DNA of 64,000 bases from an uncultured Mailhella sp. Lineage in GTDB: Bacteria > Desulfobacterota > Desulfovibrionia > Desulfovibrionales > Desulfovibrionaceae. Below, one piece after another: positions 9,259 through 18,264 of this stretch. The notes under the pieces are model-generated. The model made no database searches. It worked only from the letters and a program-made list of their open reading frames with translations, and was not told where the DNA came from. The position numbers were made by a program, and so were the translations under genes. How positions within the stretch are numbered: position 1 is the first letter of the stretch; every line of letters begins with the position of its first letter. Location: assembly GCF_944324995.1 (NCBI RefSeq), contig NZ_CALUYL010000001.1:248001-312000 (forward strand), written 5' to 3'.

Positions 9259-10641
9259 ATGATTTACAGTACAGATTTCTCCCCTCGAACCACCCGCGTG
9301 CTGCGACTTTCCGCAGCGGCTCTGGCGCTCGGCGCTCTGCTCGCTCCCGATACGGCTCTGGCCGAAGACGCCCCTTCCTTTCTGAGTCAGCAGGACGGCA
9401 ACATCATCTGGACCATGCTCGGCGCCATGCTCGTCATGTTCATGCAGCCGGGCTTCGCCCTCGTGGAATGCGGCCTCACCCGCGCCAAGAACGCCGGCAA
9501 CATTCTCATGAAGAACTTTGTGGACTTCAGCGTGGGCACGCCCCTGTTCTTCCTGCTCGGCTTCGGACTCATGTTCGGCGCGTCCAACGGGTTCATCGGT
9601 TCGCCGTCCTTCGGCATGAACTTCATTGATCCCACCACCCCCGAGGGCGGCTGGGCCTGGACCTTCTTCTTCTTCCAGGCCATGTTCGCGGCCACTTCGG
9701 CCACCATCGTGTCCGGCTGCATCGCCGAACGCACCGACTTCAAGGCCTACATTCTGGTTTCCATTCTGGTTTCCGCCTTCATCTATCCCATCAGCGGCGG
9801 CTGGGCCTGGAACAGCCTCTTCGCCGATACCAAGGGCTGGCTTGAAAATCTCGGCTTCATCGACTTCGCCGGTTCCACGGTCGTGCATTCCGTGGGCGGC
9901 TGGATAGGCCTCGCCGGCGCCATCTGCGTGGGTCCGCGCATCGGCAAGTACTCCCCCGACGGCAAGTCCCTCGCCATTCCCGGCCACAACATTCCTCTGG
10001 TCGCGCTCGGCGTGTTCATCCTGTGGTTCGCGTGGTTCGGCTTCAACTGCGGCTCCACCACCACTCCCGACGGCACCGTGGGCTACATTGCCGTGAACAC
10101 CTGCCTCTCCGCCTGCACCGGCTTTGCCGCCGCCATGGTCACCATCTGGATCATCACCGGCAAGCCCGACCCCTCCATGGCCATGAACGGCGTGCTCGCC
10201 GGCCTCGTGGGCGTGACCGCCGGCTGCTATGAAGTCTCCCCCGTCGGCTCCATCTTCATCGGCATCATCTGCGGCATCGTGGTTGTGTTCTCCATCCTGT
10301 TCGTCGATCAGAAGCTCCACATCGACGACCCCGTCGGCGCGGTTTCCGTCCACGGCGTGTGCGGCTTCCTCGGCACGGTTCTCGTCGGCCTGTTCGCCGC
10401 TCCCGGCTACGGCTCCAACGTCGGTCTGCTCTACGGCGGCGGCGTCCATCTGCTCCTCATCCAGCTGCTCGGCGCGGTCAGCGTGGGCGCGTGGGCCTTC
10501 ATCACCGGCATGTGCGCCTTCAAGATCGCCGACAAGGTCGTCGGCCTGCGAGTGAGCCGCGAAGTCGAACTCAAAGGCCTCGACATCACCGAACACGGCG
10601 CCGACGTGTACAGCGGCTTCCAGATCTTCTCCAACGAATAA
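9259..10641 (+). CDS. amtB: Ammonium transporter AmtB
   Basis: 460 residues with a cleavable signal peptide (about 35 residues ending ALAEDA) and then about 11 membrane segments typical of Amt/Rh proteins. Diagnostic stretches include DGNIIWTMLGAMLVMFMQPG, GFALVECGLTRAKNAGNIL, and the pore twin histidines in STVVHSVGGW and AVSVHGVCGFLGT. It conducts NH4+/NH3 into the cell and normally docks with a PII protein, here the next gene 32 bp downstream. The start is fixed by AGGAGG seven bases before ATG and by the signal peptide. A sigma-54 promoter precedes it. Confidence 0.95.
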   Translation: MIYSTDFSPRTTRVLRLSAAALALGALLAPDTALAEDAPSFLSQQDGNIIWTMLGAMLVMFMQPGFALVECGLTRAKNAGNILMKNFVDFSVGTPLFFLLGFGLMFGASNGFIGSPSFGMNFIDPTTPEGGWAWTFFFFQAMFAATSATIVSGCIAERTDFKAYILVSILVSAFIYPISGGWAWNSLFADTKGWLENLGFIDFAGSTVVHSVGGWIGLAGAICVGPRIGKYSPDGKSLAIPGHNIPLVALGVFILWFAWFGFNCGSTTTPDGTVGYIAVNTCLSACTGFAAAMVTIWIITGKPDPSMAMNGVLAGLVGVTAGCYEVSPVGSIFIGIICGIVVVFSILFVDQKLHIDDPVGAVSVHGVCGFLGTVLVGLFAAPGYGSNVGLLYGGGVHLLLIQLLGAVSVGAWAFITGMCAFKIADKVVGLRVSREVELKGLDITEHGADVYSGFQIFSNE

Positions 10642-10673
10642 GCCGACCGATCAAACATAACAGGAGCTGAAAA

Positions 10674-11000
10674 ATGAAGCTTGTAGTTGCCTATATCCGT
10701 CCGGAATGTCTCGGACCCGTCAAGCAGGAACTGTACGCCAAGGGACTCTACAGCATGTCCGTCACCAACATCCTCGGCTCGGGCCGCCAGAAGGGCTACG
10801 TGGAAATGTACCGCGGCGTAGCCACCGAAGTGACCCTGCTCAAGAAGGTCCGCATAGAACTCTGCCTGCACGACGAAGACGTGCAGACCGCCATGACCGC
10901 CATTTCCGAAGGCGCGTCCACCGGTCATGAAGGCGACGGCATCATCTACGTCGTGGACATCGTGGCCAGCCAGCGCATCCGCACCGGCGACAGTCTGTAA
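10674..11000 (+). CDS. glnK: PII nitrogen regulatory protein (GlnK-type)
   Basis: 108 residues with the normal PII layout: N-terminal MKLVVAYIRPECLGPVK, a T-loop around residues 37-55 (GRQKGYVEMYRGVATEV), a B-loop with TGHEGDG and a C-loop ending RIRTG. It binds ATP/ADP and 2-oxoglutarate and gates AmtB. The position equal to Tyr51 of the E. coli proteins, the uridylylation site, is Thr51; Tyr46 is kept. Regulation is therefore probably by ligand binding only or by another modification. It is co-transcribed with amtB, with CAGGAG before the ATG. Confidence 0.93.
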   Translation: MKLVVAYIRPECLGPVKQELYAKGLYSMSVTNILGSGRQKGYVEMYRGVATEVTLLKKVRIELCLHDEDVQTAMTAISEGASTGHEGDGIIYVVDIVASQRIRTGDSL

Positions 11001-11016
11001 GCCCTATCTGCAACAA

Positions 11017-11050
11017 AGGGCGCTCCGTGCGCCCTCACCATTTTTTCTTT
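11017..11050 (+). terminator. Terminator or attenuator after glnK
   Basis: AGGGCGC at 11017-11023 pairs perfectly with GCGCCCT at 11029-11035, and a T-rich run follows at 11041-11050. It separates amtB-glnK from the ABC transporter genes. The hairpin ends only ten bases before the Shine-Dalgarno of the next gene, so partial read-through into that operon is possible. Confidence 0.75.
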
Positions 11051-11059
11051 GAGGTTCCC

Positions 11060-12667
11060 ATGAAGATTCTTCCCGCCATCGCCGGTCTCCTTCTGCTGGG
11101 ACTGTGCGCCACAACCGCGCCCGTGCAGGCTCCCGCCGCGGGCATTCCCAAGGACACGCTGCTGTTCATACGCGAAAGCGGCGGCAACTCCTTCGACATT
11201 CAGGGCACCGGCACCAACCGCTCCGCCTACGGCCTTTCCTGGAACGTCTATGACCGCCTGGTGACCTACGGCATCAAGAAGCATCCTTCCGGCACGCTGA
11301 TGTACGACTACACCAAGATCGAACCCGCCCTCGCCGAAAGCTGGGACATTTCCCCCGACGGCCGCGTGATCACCTTCCATCTGCGGAAGGACGCCGTGTT
11401 CCACGACGGCACGCCCGTCACCGCCGACGACGTGAAGTGGTCCTTCGACAGAGCGGTGTCCGTGGGCGGCTTCCCCACCTTCCAGATGAGCGCCGGCTCC
11501 ATGACGAAGCCCGAGCAGTTCACGGTGGTGGACAAGTACACCTTCCGCGTGACCCTCGACAAGGCCGACAAGCTCGCGCTGCCCAACATCGGCACGCCCG
11601 TGCCCGCCATCTACAACTCCACGCTGGCCAAGAAGCACGCCACCGACAAGGATCCCTGGGCCATGGAATGGCTCAAGCTGCACGACGCCGGCAGCGGCGC
11701 CTACAAGGTGAAGAGCTTCAAGCCCGGCGTGCAGACCGTGTACGAACGCTTCGACGACTGGAAGTGCGGCCCCCTGCCCGCCATGAAGACCGTCATCGAA
11801 CGCGTGGTTCCTTCCGCCTCCACCCGACGTGCCATGCTTGAAAAGGGCGACGTGGACCTCTCCCTCGACCTGCCTCCCAAGGACTTCGCCGAACTGCACG
11901 ACGAGGGCAAGCTGAAGGTCGAAGGCATTCCGGTGGAAAACTGCATGTGGTTCGTAGACATGAACGTGACCATTCCTCCGTTCGACAATCCGCTGGTGCG
12001 CAAGGCCATAAGCTACGCCGTTCCCTATGAAGCCATCTACAAGGCTTCCACCTACGGCCGCGCCGCCCCGCTCTACGGCGCCGCGAGCGACACCCCGGCC
12101 ACGGCCGAATGGCCTCAGCCCTTCCCCTATCATACCGACGTGGAGAAGGCCAAGAAGCTGCTCGCCGAAGCCGGCTACCCCAACGGCTTCAAGACCACCC
12201 TTTCCTACAGCCTCGGCAAGGCCTCGCTGGGTGAACCCGCCGCGCTTCTGCTGCAGAAGGCCCTCAAGGACATAGGCGTGGAAACCACCATGGAAAAGGT
12301 GCCCGGAGCCAACTGGCGCACGGCCATGACCCGCAAGGACATGCCCCTGCTCGTGGACGACATGGGCGGCTGGCTGAACTACGCCGACTACTTCTTCTAC
12401 TGGAACTACCACAGCCAGAACGGCGTGTTCAACACCATGTCCTATCAGAACAAGGAAATGGACGGCTACATCGAAGCGGCCCGCTTCGCTCCCGACAAGG
12501 CCTCCTATGACGAAGCCATCAAGAAGTGCCTGAAGAAGGCCTTCGACGACGCGCCCCGCCTGCCCCTGTTCCAGCCCAACCTCGACGTGGCCATGCAGCC
12601 CTACGTTCACAACTACCAGTACTGGTTCCACCGTCAGCTCGACTTCCGAACCATTACCAAGGAATAA
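11060..12667 (+). CDS. ABC transporter substrate-binding protein, family 5 (DppA/OppA-like)
   Basis: 535 residues. ATG at 11060 is preceded by GAGG and begins a clear Sec signal peptide (MKILPAIAGLLLLGLCATT, ending near APAAG). No lipobox cysteine is evident at the cleavage site. Family-5 features follow: ALAESWDISPDGRVITFHLR, FHDGTPVTADDVKWSFDRA, and a C-terminal half with the peptide-binding fold. Family 5 covers di- and oligopeptides, nickel, and some sugars and amides, so the ligand is unknown. The gene is followed by two permeases, two ATPases and an allophanate hydrolase in the same direction, which points to a nitrogen-containing ligand. Confidence 0.9.
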   Translation: MKILPAIAGLLLLGLCATTAPVQAPAAGIPKDTLLFIRESGGNSFDIQGTGTNRSAYGLSWNVYDRLVTYGIKKHPSGTLMYDYTKIEPALAESWDISPDGRVITFHLRKDAVFHDGTPVTADDVKWSFDRAVSVGGFPTFQMSAGSMTKPEQFTVVDKYTFRVTLDKADKLALPNIGTPVPAIYNSTLAKKHATDKDPWAMEWLKLHDAGSGAYKVKSFKPGVQTVYERFDDWKCGPLPAMKTVIERVVPSASTRRAMLEKGDVDLSLDLPPKDFAELHDEGKLKVEGIPVENCMWFVDMNVTIPPFDNPLVRKAISYAVPYEAIYKASTYGRAAPLYGAASDTPATAEWPQPFPYHTDVEKAKKLLAEAGYPNGFKTTLSYSLGKASLGEPAALLLQKALKDIGVETTMEKVPGANWRTAMTRKDMPLLVDDMGGWLNYADYFFYWNYHSQNGVFNTMSYQNKEMDGYIEAARFAPDKASYDEAIKKCLKKAFDDAPRLPLFQPNLDVAMQPYVHNYQYWFHRQLDFRTITKE

Positions 12668-12679
12668 GCTCCCCCCCCC

Positions 12680-12714
12680 GCCGGGTCTCCCCCACGGGAG
12701 CCCGGCACCCTTTT
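12680..12714 (+). terminator. Hairpin between the binding-protein gene and the permeases
   Basis: GCCGGG-T-CTCCC from 12680 pairs with GGGAG-CCCGGC ending at 12706 with one bulge; a short T-run follows. Such partial terminators often keep the binding protein in excess over the membrane components. Confidence 0.55.
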
Positions 12715-12726
12715 CTCATCAGGGTT

Positions 12727-12744
12727 CAGGGCCTTCGGGCCCTG
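12727..12744 (+). promoter_or_regulatory. Stable 7-bp hairpin with a UUCG loop
   Basis: CAGGGCC-TTCG-GGCCCTG is a perfect stem capped by a UUCG tetraloop, 46 bases before the permease start. It is probably an mRNA-stability or processing element. Confidence 0.4.
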
Positions 12745-12789
12745 CCTTGTTACCGGATCCCCGCAGGCTCCGGAAAAACAGGATCCTCT

Positions 12790-13803
12790 ATGCTTCGCTT
12801 CATCCTGCGCCGTATTCTCGCGGCCATACCCAACCTTGCGGGCGTGCTCATCATCACATTTCTGCTGGCCCGCGCGCTTCCCGGCGATCCGGCCACGTAC
12901 CTGGCCGGGCCTTCGGCCAGTCTCGACGCCATCGAGCAGATCCGGCAGAATCTCGGTCTCGACAAGCCCCTCATCGAACAGTTCATTCTGTACGTTTCCG
13001 ACATGTGCCGCGGAGACTGGGGCACGTCCTGGGCCACCGGCCTGCCCGTGACGGAAGAAATCTTCACCCGTCTGCCCGCCTCGCTGGAGCTCACCTTCGC
13101 CGGTCTGTTCTTCGCCGTGGCCGTGGCCCTGCCCATGGGCATTCTTTCCGCCACGCGCCCCGGCTCCATCATCGACCACATCTGCCGCATCATCAGCACG
13201 CTCGGCGTTTCGCTGCCCACCTTCTTCACCGGGCTTCTGCTCGTGTTCATCTTCTACTACCTGCTGGGATGGGCTCCGGCCCCCATGGGACGACTGCCGC
13301 TCACGGCCATCGAACCCGACGCCGTGACGGGATTCTTCCTCATCGACACCCTCCTCGCCGGAGACTTTGAAACCTTCCGCGCGGCCGTGATGCAGATCAC
13401 CCTTCCGGCGCTCACCCTCGGCATTTTCGCCCTCGCGCCGCTCGCCCGCATGACCCGCGCCGCCATGCTCCAGGTGCTCTCCGCGGACTTCATCCGCACG
13501 GCCCGTGCCTCCAATCTGCCCCGCTGGAAAATCATCTTCGTGTACGCGCTGCGCAATGCGGCCAATCCGCTGTTCACCACGCTCGGCATGGTGTTCTCCT
13601 TCACGCTCGGCGCCAACGTGCTGGTGGAAAAGGTCTTTTCCTGGCCCGGCATCGGCTCCTTCGCCCTTGAGGCGCTGCTCACCTCCGACTACGCCGCCGT
13701 GCAGGGCTTCGTGCTGACCATGGGCATTCTCTACGTGTTCGTGAACCTGATCACCGACCTGCTCCAGGTGCTGAACGATCCCCGCATAAGGATGAACATA
13801 TGA
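12790..13803 (+). CDS. ABC transporter permease (DppB-type)
   Basis: 337 residues with about six membrane segments. It opens with the typical MLRFILRRILAAIPNLAGV and has the N-terminal LPGDPATYLAGP / LGLDKPLIEQF features of DppB/OppB proteins. The EAA loop that contacts the ATPases is near FIRTARASNLPRWKIIF, and the C-terminus carries NVLVEKVFSWPGIG. The frame is open further upstream, but ATG at 12790 gives the normal length and N-terminus. Its stop overlaps the next permease start (ATGA at 13800). Confidence 0.93.
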   Translation: MLRFILRRILAAIPNLAGVLIITFLLARALPGDPATYLAGPSASLDAIEQIRQNLGLDKPLIEQFILYVSDMCRGDWGTSWATGLPVTEEIFTRLPASLELTFAGLFFAVAVALPMGILSATRPGSIIDHICRIISTLGVSLPTFFTGLLLVFIFYYLLGWAPAPMGRLPLTAIEPDAVTGFFLIDTLLAGDFETFRAAVMQITLPALTLGIFALAPLARMTRAAMLQVLSADFIRTARASNLPRWKIIFVYALRNAANPLFTTLGMVFSFTLGANVLVEKVFSWPGIGSFALEALLTSDYAAVQGFVLTMGILYVFVNLITDLLQVLNDPRIRMNI

Positions 13804-14645
13804 GCTCCTTCACCCGTCATGTCTTCTTCTGCCTGAGAAGCAACGTGTTCTCCTGCCTGGCCGTGGGCGGACTCATAGTGCTCGCGGCGCTCACGGTGGC
13901 CGGGCCTTCCCTCGCCCCCTACGACGCCTTCCAGTGCGTGGACGACGCCATCATGCTTCCGCCCTCCCTGGCGCATCTTTGCGGCACCGATCAGGTGGGA
14001 CGCGACGTGTTCAGCCGCATTCTCACGGCCTGCCGTCTCGACATGTCCATAGCCCTGAGCGCCGTCGGTCTCTCCCTTGTGGCAGGCACGCTCATCGGCG
14101 CCTTCGCCGGCTACTACGGCAGGCTCTTCGACAGCCTCGTGAGCCGTCTCGTGGACACCATCATGGCCTTCCCGCTCTTCGTGCTGGCCATGGCCATCGT
14201 GGCCTCGCTGGGCAACTCCGTGGCCAACATCGTCTATGCCACGGCCATCATCAACCTGCCCTTCTACATCCGCGTGGCCAGAGCCGAAGTGAGCGTGCGC
14301 CGCAACAGCCAGTTCGTGGAAGCCGCCCTCATCAGCGGCAACAGCGGCCCGCGCATCATTTTCCGCCACCTGCTGCCCAACATCATTCCCACCATCATGG
14401 TGCAGGCCTCGCTGAACCTCGGCTGGGCCATCCTGAACGCCGCCGGTCTGTCCTTCATCGGCCTCGGCGTCCGTCCGCCGGACGCCGAATGGGGCATCAT
14501 GGTCGCCGAAGGCGCGCAGTACATCGTGTCCGGCGAATGGTGGATCGCCCTCTTTCCCGGCATCGCCCTCATGCTCACCGTACTCTGCTTCAACTTTCTC
14601 GGCGACGCGCTCCGAGACATCTTCGATCCGAGGAGGCGTGCGTAA
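13800..14645 (+). CDS. ABC transporter permease (DppC-type)
   Basis: 281 residues. It has the DppC layout: one N-terminal membrane segment after the cytoplasmic start, then the LCGTDQVGRDVFSRI motif, further membrane segments and the EAA loop near QFVEAALISGNSGPRIIFRH. It ends with GLSFIGLGVRPPDAEWG. It pairs with the DppB-type protein to form the channel. Four-base overlap with the gene before and TAATG coupling to the ATPase gene after show one tightly translated operon. Confidence 0.93.
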   Translation: MSSFTRHVFFCLRSNVFSCLAVGGLIVLAALTVAGPSLAPYDAFQCVDDAIMLPPSLAHLCGTDQVGRDVFSRILTACRLDMSIALSAVGLSLVAGTLIGAFAGYYGRLFDSLVSRLVDTIMAFPLFVLAMAIVASLGNSVANIVYATAIINLPFYIRVARAEVSVRRNSQFVEAALISGNSGPRIIFRHLLPNIIPTIMVQASLNLGWAILNAAGLSFIGLGVRPPDAEWGIMVAEGAQYIVSGEWWIALFPGIALMLTVLCFNFLGDALRDIFDPRRRA

Positions 14646-15499
14646 TGACCACCTCATCTTCTCCGCTGCTTGAAGTGCAGCACCTCAGCGTAGGCTTCAC
14701 CTCGGAAGGAAGCACGCTCACCGCCGTGCGCGACGTGACCCTCGAAGTCCGCCCCCACGAGTTCTTCTCCCTCGTGGGGGAATCGGGCTCCGGCAAGTCC
14801 GTGACCGTAATGACCGCCATGGGCCTGCTCGACGCCAACGGCTACGTGGAACAGGGCTGCATACGCTACGACGGTCAGCTGCTGCTCGACAACAAGACGC
14901 CGCGCCGCCGCTGGCGTCGCCCCGGCGACATGGCCATGATCTTCCAGTACCCCATCGTGTCCCTGAACCCCGTGCGCACCATCGGCCTGCAGCTTCGCGA
15001 CGTGCTGGAAACGCTGCCCGAACGCCCCGCCTCCGCCAAGGAAGCCCGCGACGCCGCCCGGGAACTGCTGGAAAAGGTGCGCATCCGCGACCCGGAACGC
15101 TGCCTCGACGCCTATCCCTTCGAGCTTTCCGGCGGCATGTGTCAGCGCGTGCTCATCGCCATGTCACTGGCGCGGCGTCCGCGCCTGCTCTTTGCCGACG
15201 AGCCCACCACCGGCCTCGACGCCCTCACGCAGGACACCATTCTCAAGCTCCTGCGCGACATGATGGACGAAACCGGCATGTCCATACTGTTCATCACCCA
15301 CGATCTCGGCCTGGCCGTGCAGTACAGCGACCGCATAGGCGTCATACGGCACGGCGAACTGCTGGAAACGGGACTGCCCGGCGATCTGCTGAGCCACCCC
15401 TCCCATCCCTACACGAAACGGCTCTTCGCCTCCACGCCGAGCCTCATGACCAGCCTCGACGACATCCGCCGTCTGGGCCCGGTCGAAGCCGATTCCTGA
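14645..15499 (+). CDS. ABC transporter ATP-binding protein (DppD-type)
   Basis: 284 residues. Walker A GESGSGKS, Q-loop MIFQYPIVSLNP, signature LSGGMCQR, Walker B LLFADEPTTGLD and the switch histidine ITHDLG are all present, so it is probably an active ATPase. The Q-loop has Tyr where most members have Asp. The C-terminus carries the SHPSHPYTKRLFAS segment of the oligopeptide-transporter ATPase subfamily. The start is the ATG overlapping the upstream TAA by one base; longer upstream extensions of this frame lie inside the permease gene and are shadows. Confidence 0.92.
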   Translation: MTTSSSPLLEVQHLSVGFTSEGSTLTAVRDVTLEVRPHEFFSLVGESGSGKSVTVMTAMGLLDANGYVEQGCIRYDGQLLLDNKTPRRRWRRPGDMAMIFQYPIVSLNPVRTIGLQLRDVLETLPERPASAKEARDAARELLEKVRIRDPERCLDAYPFELSGGMCQRVLIAMSLARRPRLLFADEPTTGLDALTQDTILKLLRDMMDETGMSILFITHDLGLAVQYSDRIGVIRHGELLETGLPGDLLSHPSHPYTKRLFASTPSLMTSLDDIRRLGPVEADS

Positions 15500-15507
15500 G
15501 GTGCGTC

Positions 15508-16305
15508 ATGATTCCGCTTCTTCAAGTCAGTCATCTCTACAAGTCCTTCACGCCCGGCGTGTACGCCGTGCAGGACGTGTCCTTTGAACTGAAACGCAGC
15601 ACCTGCCTCGGCATTGCCGGGGAATCGGGTTCCGGCAAGTCCACGCTCATCCGCATGCTCGCGCGCCTCATCGACGTCAGTCCCGGCCCGGGCGGCGGCG
15701 ATGAAGGCTCCATCCGCCTGTTCCGGGACGACATCAGTCTGCTGCCGCCGCGCTTCTTTGCGCATCATCCCCTGCGCTCGCAGATTCAGATGGTGTTTCA
15801 GGATCCCACAAGCAGCCTGAATCCCTGCTGGACCGCCGCCCGCTGCATTGCCGACCCTCTGCGCGTTCTTCTCGGCATCCGCGACAGGGACGTTCTTGCC
15901 AAGCACGTGCGCCGTCTGGCGCAGCTCGTCCATCTGCCGGAAGAGCTGCTCGACAGGCTGCCGCATCAGCTTTCCGGCGGACAGAAGGCCCGCGTGGGCA
16001 TCGCCCGCGCCCTCGGCCCCCGGCCGAGCATACTGCTGCTGGACGAACCCACCACCGCGCTCGACGTGTCCGTGCAGGGGCAGATTCTCTGCCTGCTCGA
16101 CGACCTCAAGCGTCAGCTGGATCTCAGTCTCATTTTCGTGTCCCACGACCTCAACGTGCTGCGCCTGCTGTGCGACCGCCTCATCGTCATGCAGCAGGGC
16201 CGCGTGGTGGAACAGGGAACCACGGCGGAAGTGTTCGCGCATCCCACGCACGAGTACACCCGTTCGCTTCTCTCTTCCATGCCTGTTCTGAACAAAACGG
16301 CCTGA
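15508..16305 (+). CDS. ABC transporter ATP-binding protein (DppF-type)
   Basis: 265 residues, second ATPase of the heterodimeric motor. It has Walker A GESGSGKS, Q-loop MVFQDPTSSLNP, signature LSGGQKARVGIARAL, Walker B ILLLDEPTTALD and SHDLN. The C-terminus TAEVFAHPTHEYTRSLL is typical of DppF/OppF. ATG at 15508 lies eight bases after the DppD stop. A 26-base gap leads to the allophanate hydrolase gene with no terminator, so both are expected on one transcript. Confidence 0.92.
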   Translation: MIPLLQVSHLYKSFTPGVYAVQDVSFELKRSTCLGIAGESGSGKSTLIRMLARLIDVSPGPGGGDEGSIRLFRDDISLLPPRFFAHHPLRSQIQMVFQDPTSSLNPCWTAARCIADPLRVLLGIRDRDVLAKHVRRLAQLVHLPEELLDRLPHQLSGGQKARVGIARALGPRPSILLLDEPTTALDVSVQGQILCLLDDLKRQLDLSLIFVSHDLNVLRLLCDRLIVMQQGRVVEQGTTAEVFAHPTHEYTRSLLSSMPVLNKTA

Positions 16306-16331
16306 CCGGTCGAAAAAAATACGGAGACATC

Positions 16332-18164
16332 ATGACCCCCTTTCCTTCCAGCCCCACTCTTTCCGCCGTCCGCGCCTGGTACGCCCAGGGCGGCGACCCT
16401 GAACAGGGCCTCTGCGATCTGGCCCGACGCATCCGCCGCGACAGCGCAAACGGCGTATGGATCACCCTCATCGACGAAAACGAAGTGTGCGAACGCGTGC
16501 GCGAACTGAAGGCCGCCTGCGCAACGCTCTCAGAAGAAGAGCGCCGGAGCCGGTATCCGCTTCTCGGCATTCCCTTTGCCGTGAAGGACAACATGGACGT
16601 CGCGGGCAAGGAAACCACCGCCGCCTGCCCGGCCTACGCCTACACCGCCGAGTCCACGGCCTTTGTGGTGCAGCGCCTGCTCGACGCCGGAGCCGTGCTC
16701 ATGGGCAAGACCAACATGGATCAGTTCGCCACCGGTCTCGTGGGCGTGCGTTCCCCCTACGGGGCCTGCCCCAACAGCTTTGATCCCGCATACATCAGCG
16801 GCGGCTCAAGCTCCGGTTCGGCGCACGTGGCGGCCAAGGGCTATGTGAGCTTCAGCCTCGGCACGGACACCGCCGGTTCCGGACGCGTGCCCGCGGCGCT
16901 GAACAACCTTGTGGGCCTCAAGCCCAGCCACGGCCTGCTTTCCACGTGCGGCGTGGTTCCGGCCTGCCCCTCGCTGGACTGCGTATCCATCTTCGCCCTC
17001 ACCTGCGAGGACGCCGCCGAAGTGTTCGCCGCGGCGCAGGGGCCCGACGAGAAGGACGTGTGGAGCCGGGAAGCCGCCTCTTCTCCCGCGCCCCTCGGTC
17101 AGACCTTCACCTTCGGCGTGCCCGAAAATCCTGAATTCTGCGGAAACGACGTCTGGGCGCAGGCCTTCCGCGAGGCCATCGCCCGCCTGGAATCGCTGGG
17201 CGGCACGGCCGTGGCCCTCGACTACGCGCCCTACCGCGAAGCCGCCGACATGCTGTATTTCGGCCCGTACCTTGCGGAACGCATGGCCGTGGTGGGCGAC
17301 TTCGTGGAAAAGAATCCCGAATGCTGCGACGCCACCGTTCACAAGATCATCTGCGGCGCGTCGCACTGGACGGCCGTGGACACCTTCCGCACCATCTACC
17401 GCACGCGGGAGCTTCGGCAGATCGTGGCGCAGGACTTCAAGCGCGTGGACGTGCTTCTGCTGCCCACCGCCCCCACCACCTACACCATCGATGCCGTGCG
17501 CCGCGATCCCGTGAGCACCAACGTGAACATGGGCACCTACACTAACTTCGTGAACATCCTCGACATGTGCGCCGTGGCCGTGCCCTCCTCGGTACCGCAC
17601 ATGCCCGGAACGGACGTGGCCATGCCCTTCGGCGTCACGCTCATGGGTCCGGCCTTTTCGGAAGCCCGTCTGCTCGATCTCGCCTCGCGCTTCCACGCCG
17701 CAGCCCTGAAGGAAGGCATCGGACTCGGCGCGACGGAAGTGAAGCCCGCCGCCGACAAGGGCTCGCTGCTGCTGGCCGTGGGCGGAGCGCACATGAGCGG
17801 CATGGCCCTGTGCCATGAGCTCGAAGCCACGGGCGCCGTGTTCGAGTGCGCCACTGCCACGGCTCCTCATTACCGCATGAAGCTTCTGCCCGGCGGCGCG
17901 CCCCTGCGTCCGGCCATCGTACGCGTGGAGGACGGCGGCGTTCCCGTTCAGGTGGAAGTCTGGTCCATACCCCGCAGCGCCGTGGGCGCGTTTCTGGAAC
18001 GCATTCCCGCGCCGCTCGGCCTCGGTTCCGTGGAACTTGCCGACGGCTCGTGGGTAAGAGGCTTCATCTGCGGAGCCGACCTCTCCGAAAGCGCCAGAGA
18101 CATCAGTGCCTTCGGCTCGTTCCGCACCTTCATGGAACAGGAGGGCAACGCCGCCTCGAAATAG
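16332..18164 (+). CDS. atzF: Allophanate hydrolase (AtzF-type amidase)
   Basis: 610 residues, close to the usual size of about 600. The N-terminal two thirds is an amidase-signature domain with the Ser-cisSer-Lys triad: Lys85 (PFAVKDNMDV), Ser159 (SGGSSSGSA) and Ser183 (GTDTAGSGR). The spacings of 74 and 24 residues equal those of the characterised AtzF (K91/S165/S189). The C-terminal domain is also of AtzF type (LAVGGAHMSGMALCHELEA, ERIPAPLGLG). It hydrolyses allophanate to CO2 and two ammonia, the last step of biuret, cyanurate or urea-carboxylase routes. No urea carboxylase or biuret hydrolase is nearby in the window. The long upstream extension of the frame is a shadow; GGAGACAT-C-ATG sets the start. 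Confidence 0.9.
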   Translation: MTPFPSSPTLSAVRAWYAQGGDPEQGLCDLARRIRRDSANGVWITLIDENEVCERVRELKAACATLSEEERRSRYPLLGIPFAVKDNMDVAGKETTAACPAYAYTAESTAFVVQRLLDAGAVLMGKTNMDQFATGLVGVRSPYGACPNSFDPAYISGGSSSGSAHVAAKGYVSFSLGTDTAGSGRVPAALNNLVGLKPSHGLLSTCGVVPACPSLDCVSIFALTCEDAAEVFAAAQGPDEKDVWSREAASSPAPLGQTFTFGVPENPEFCGNDVWAQAFREAIARLESLGGTAVALDYAPYREAADMLYFGPYLAERMAVVGDFVEKNPECCDATVHKIICGASHWTAVDTFRTIYRTRELRQIVAQDFKRVDVLLLPTAPTTYTIDAVRRDPVSTNVNMGTYTNFVNILDMCAVAVPSSVPHMPGTDVAMPFGVTLMGPAFSEARLLDLASRFHAAALKEGIGLGATEVKPAADKGSLLLAVGGAHMSGMALCHELEATGAVFECATATAPHYRMKLLPGGAPLRPAIVRVEDGGVPVQVEVWSIPRSAVGAFLERIPAPLGLGSVELADGSWVRGFICGADLSESARDISAFGSFRTFMEQEGNAASK

Positions 18165-18185
18165 CGGCCTTCCCCCTCAAGACCT

Positions 18186-18260
18186 TTCCCCTGCCGTTCG
18201 ACGCGTCGCCGCCCTTCCCCTCCTTCATCAGGCCGCGTCGGACGACAGGGGACTTTTTTT
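18186..18260 (+). terminator. Terminator of the ABC-allophanate hydrolase operon
   Basis: A 20-base imperfect stem (18186-18205 with 18234-18253) is followed by seven T. The position, just after the allophanate hydrolase and before a convergent gene, supports a real terminator. Confidence 0.75.
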
Positions 18261-18264
18261 GCCG

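Noticed and set aside
12671..12679. Run of nine C after the binding-protein stop as a phase-variation tract
   Set aside because: It lies outside any coding sequence and not at a promoter spacer; probably neutral.
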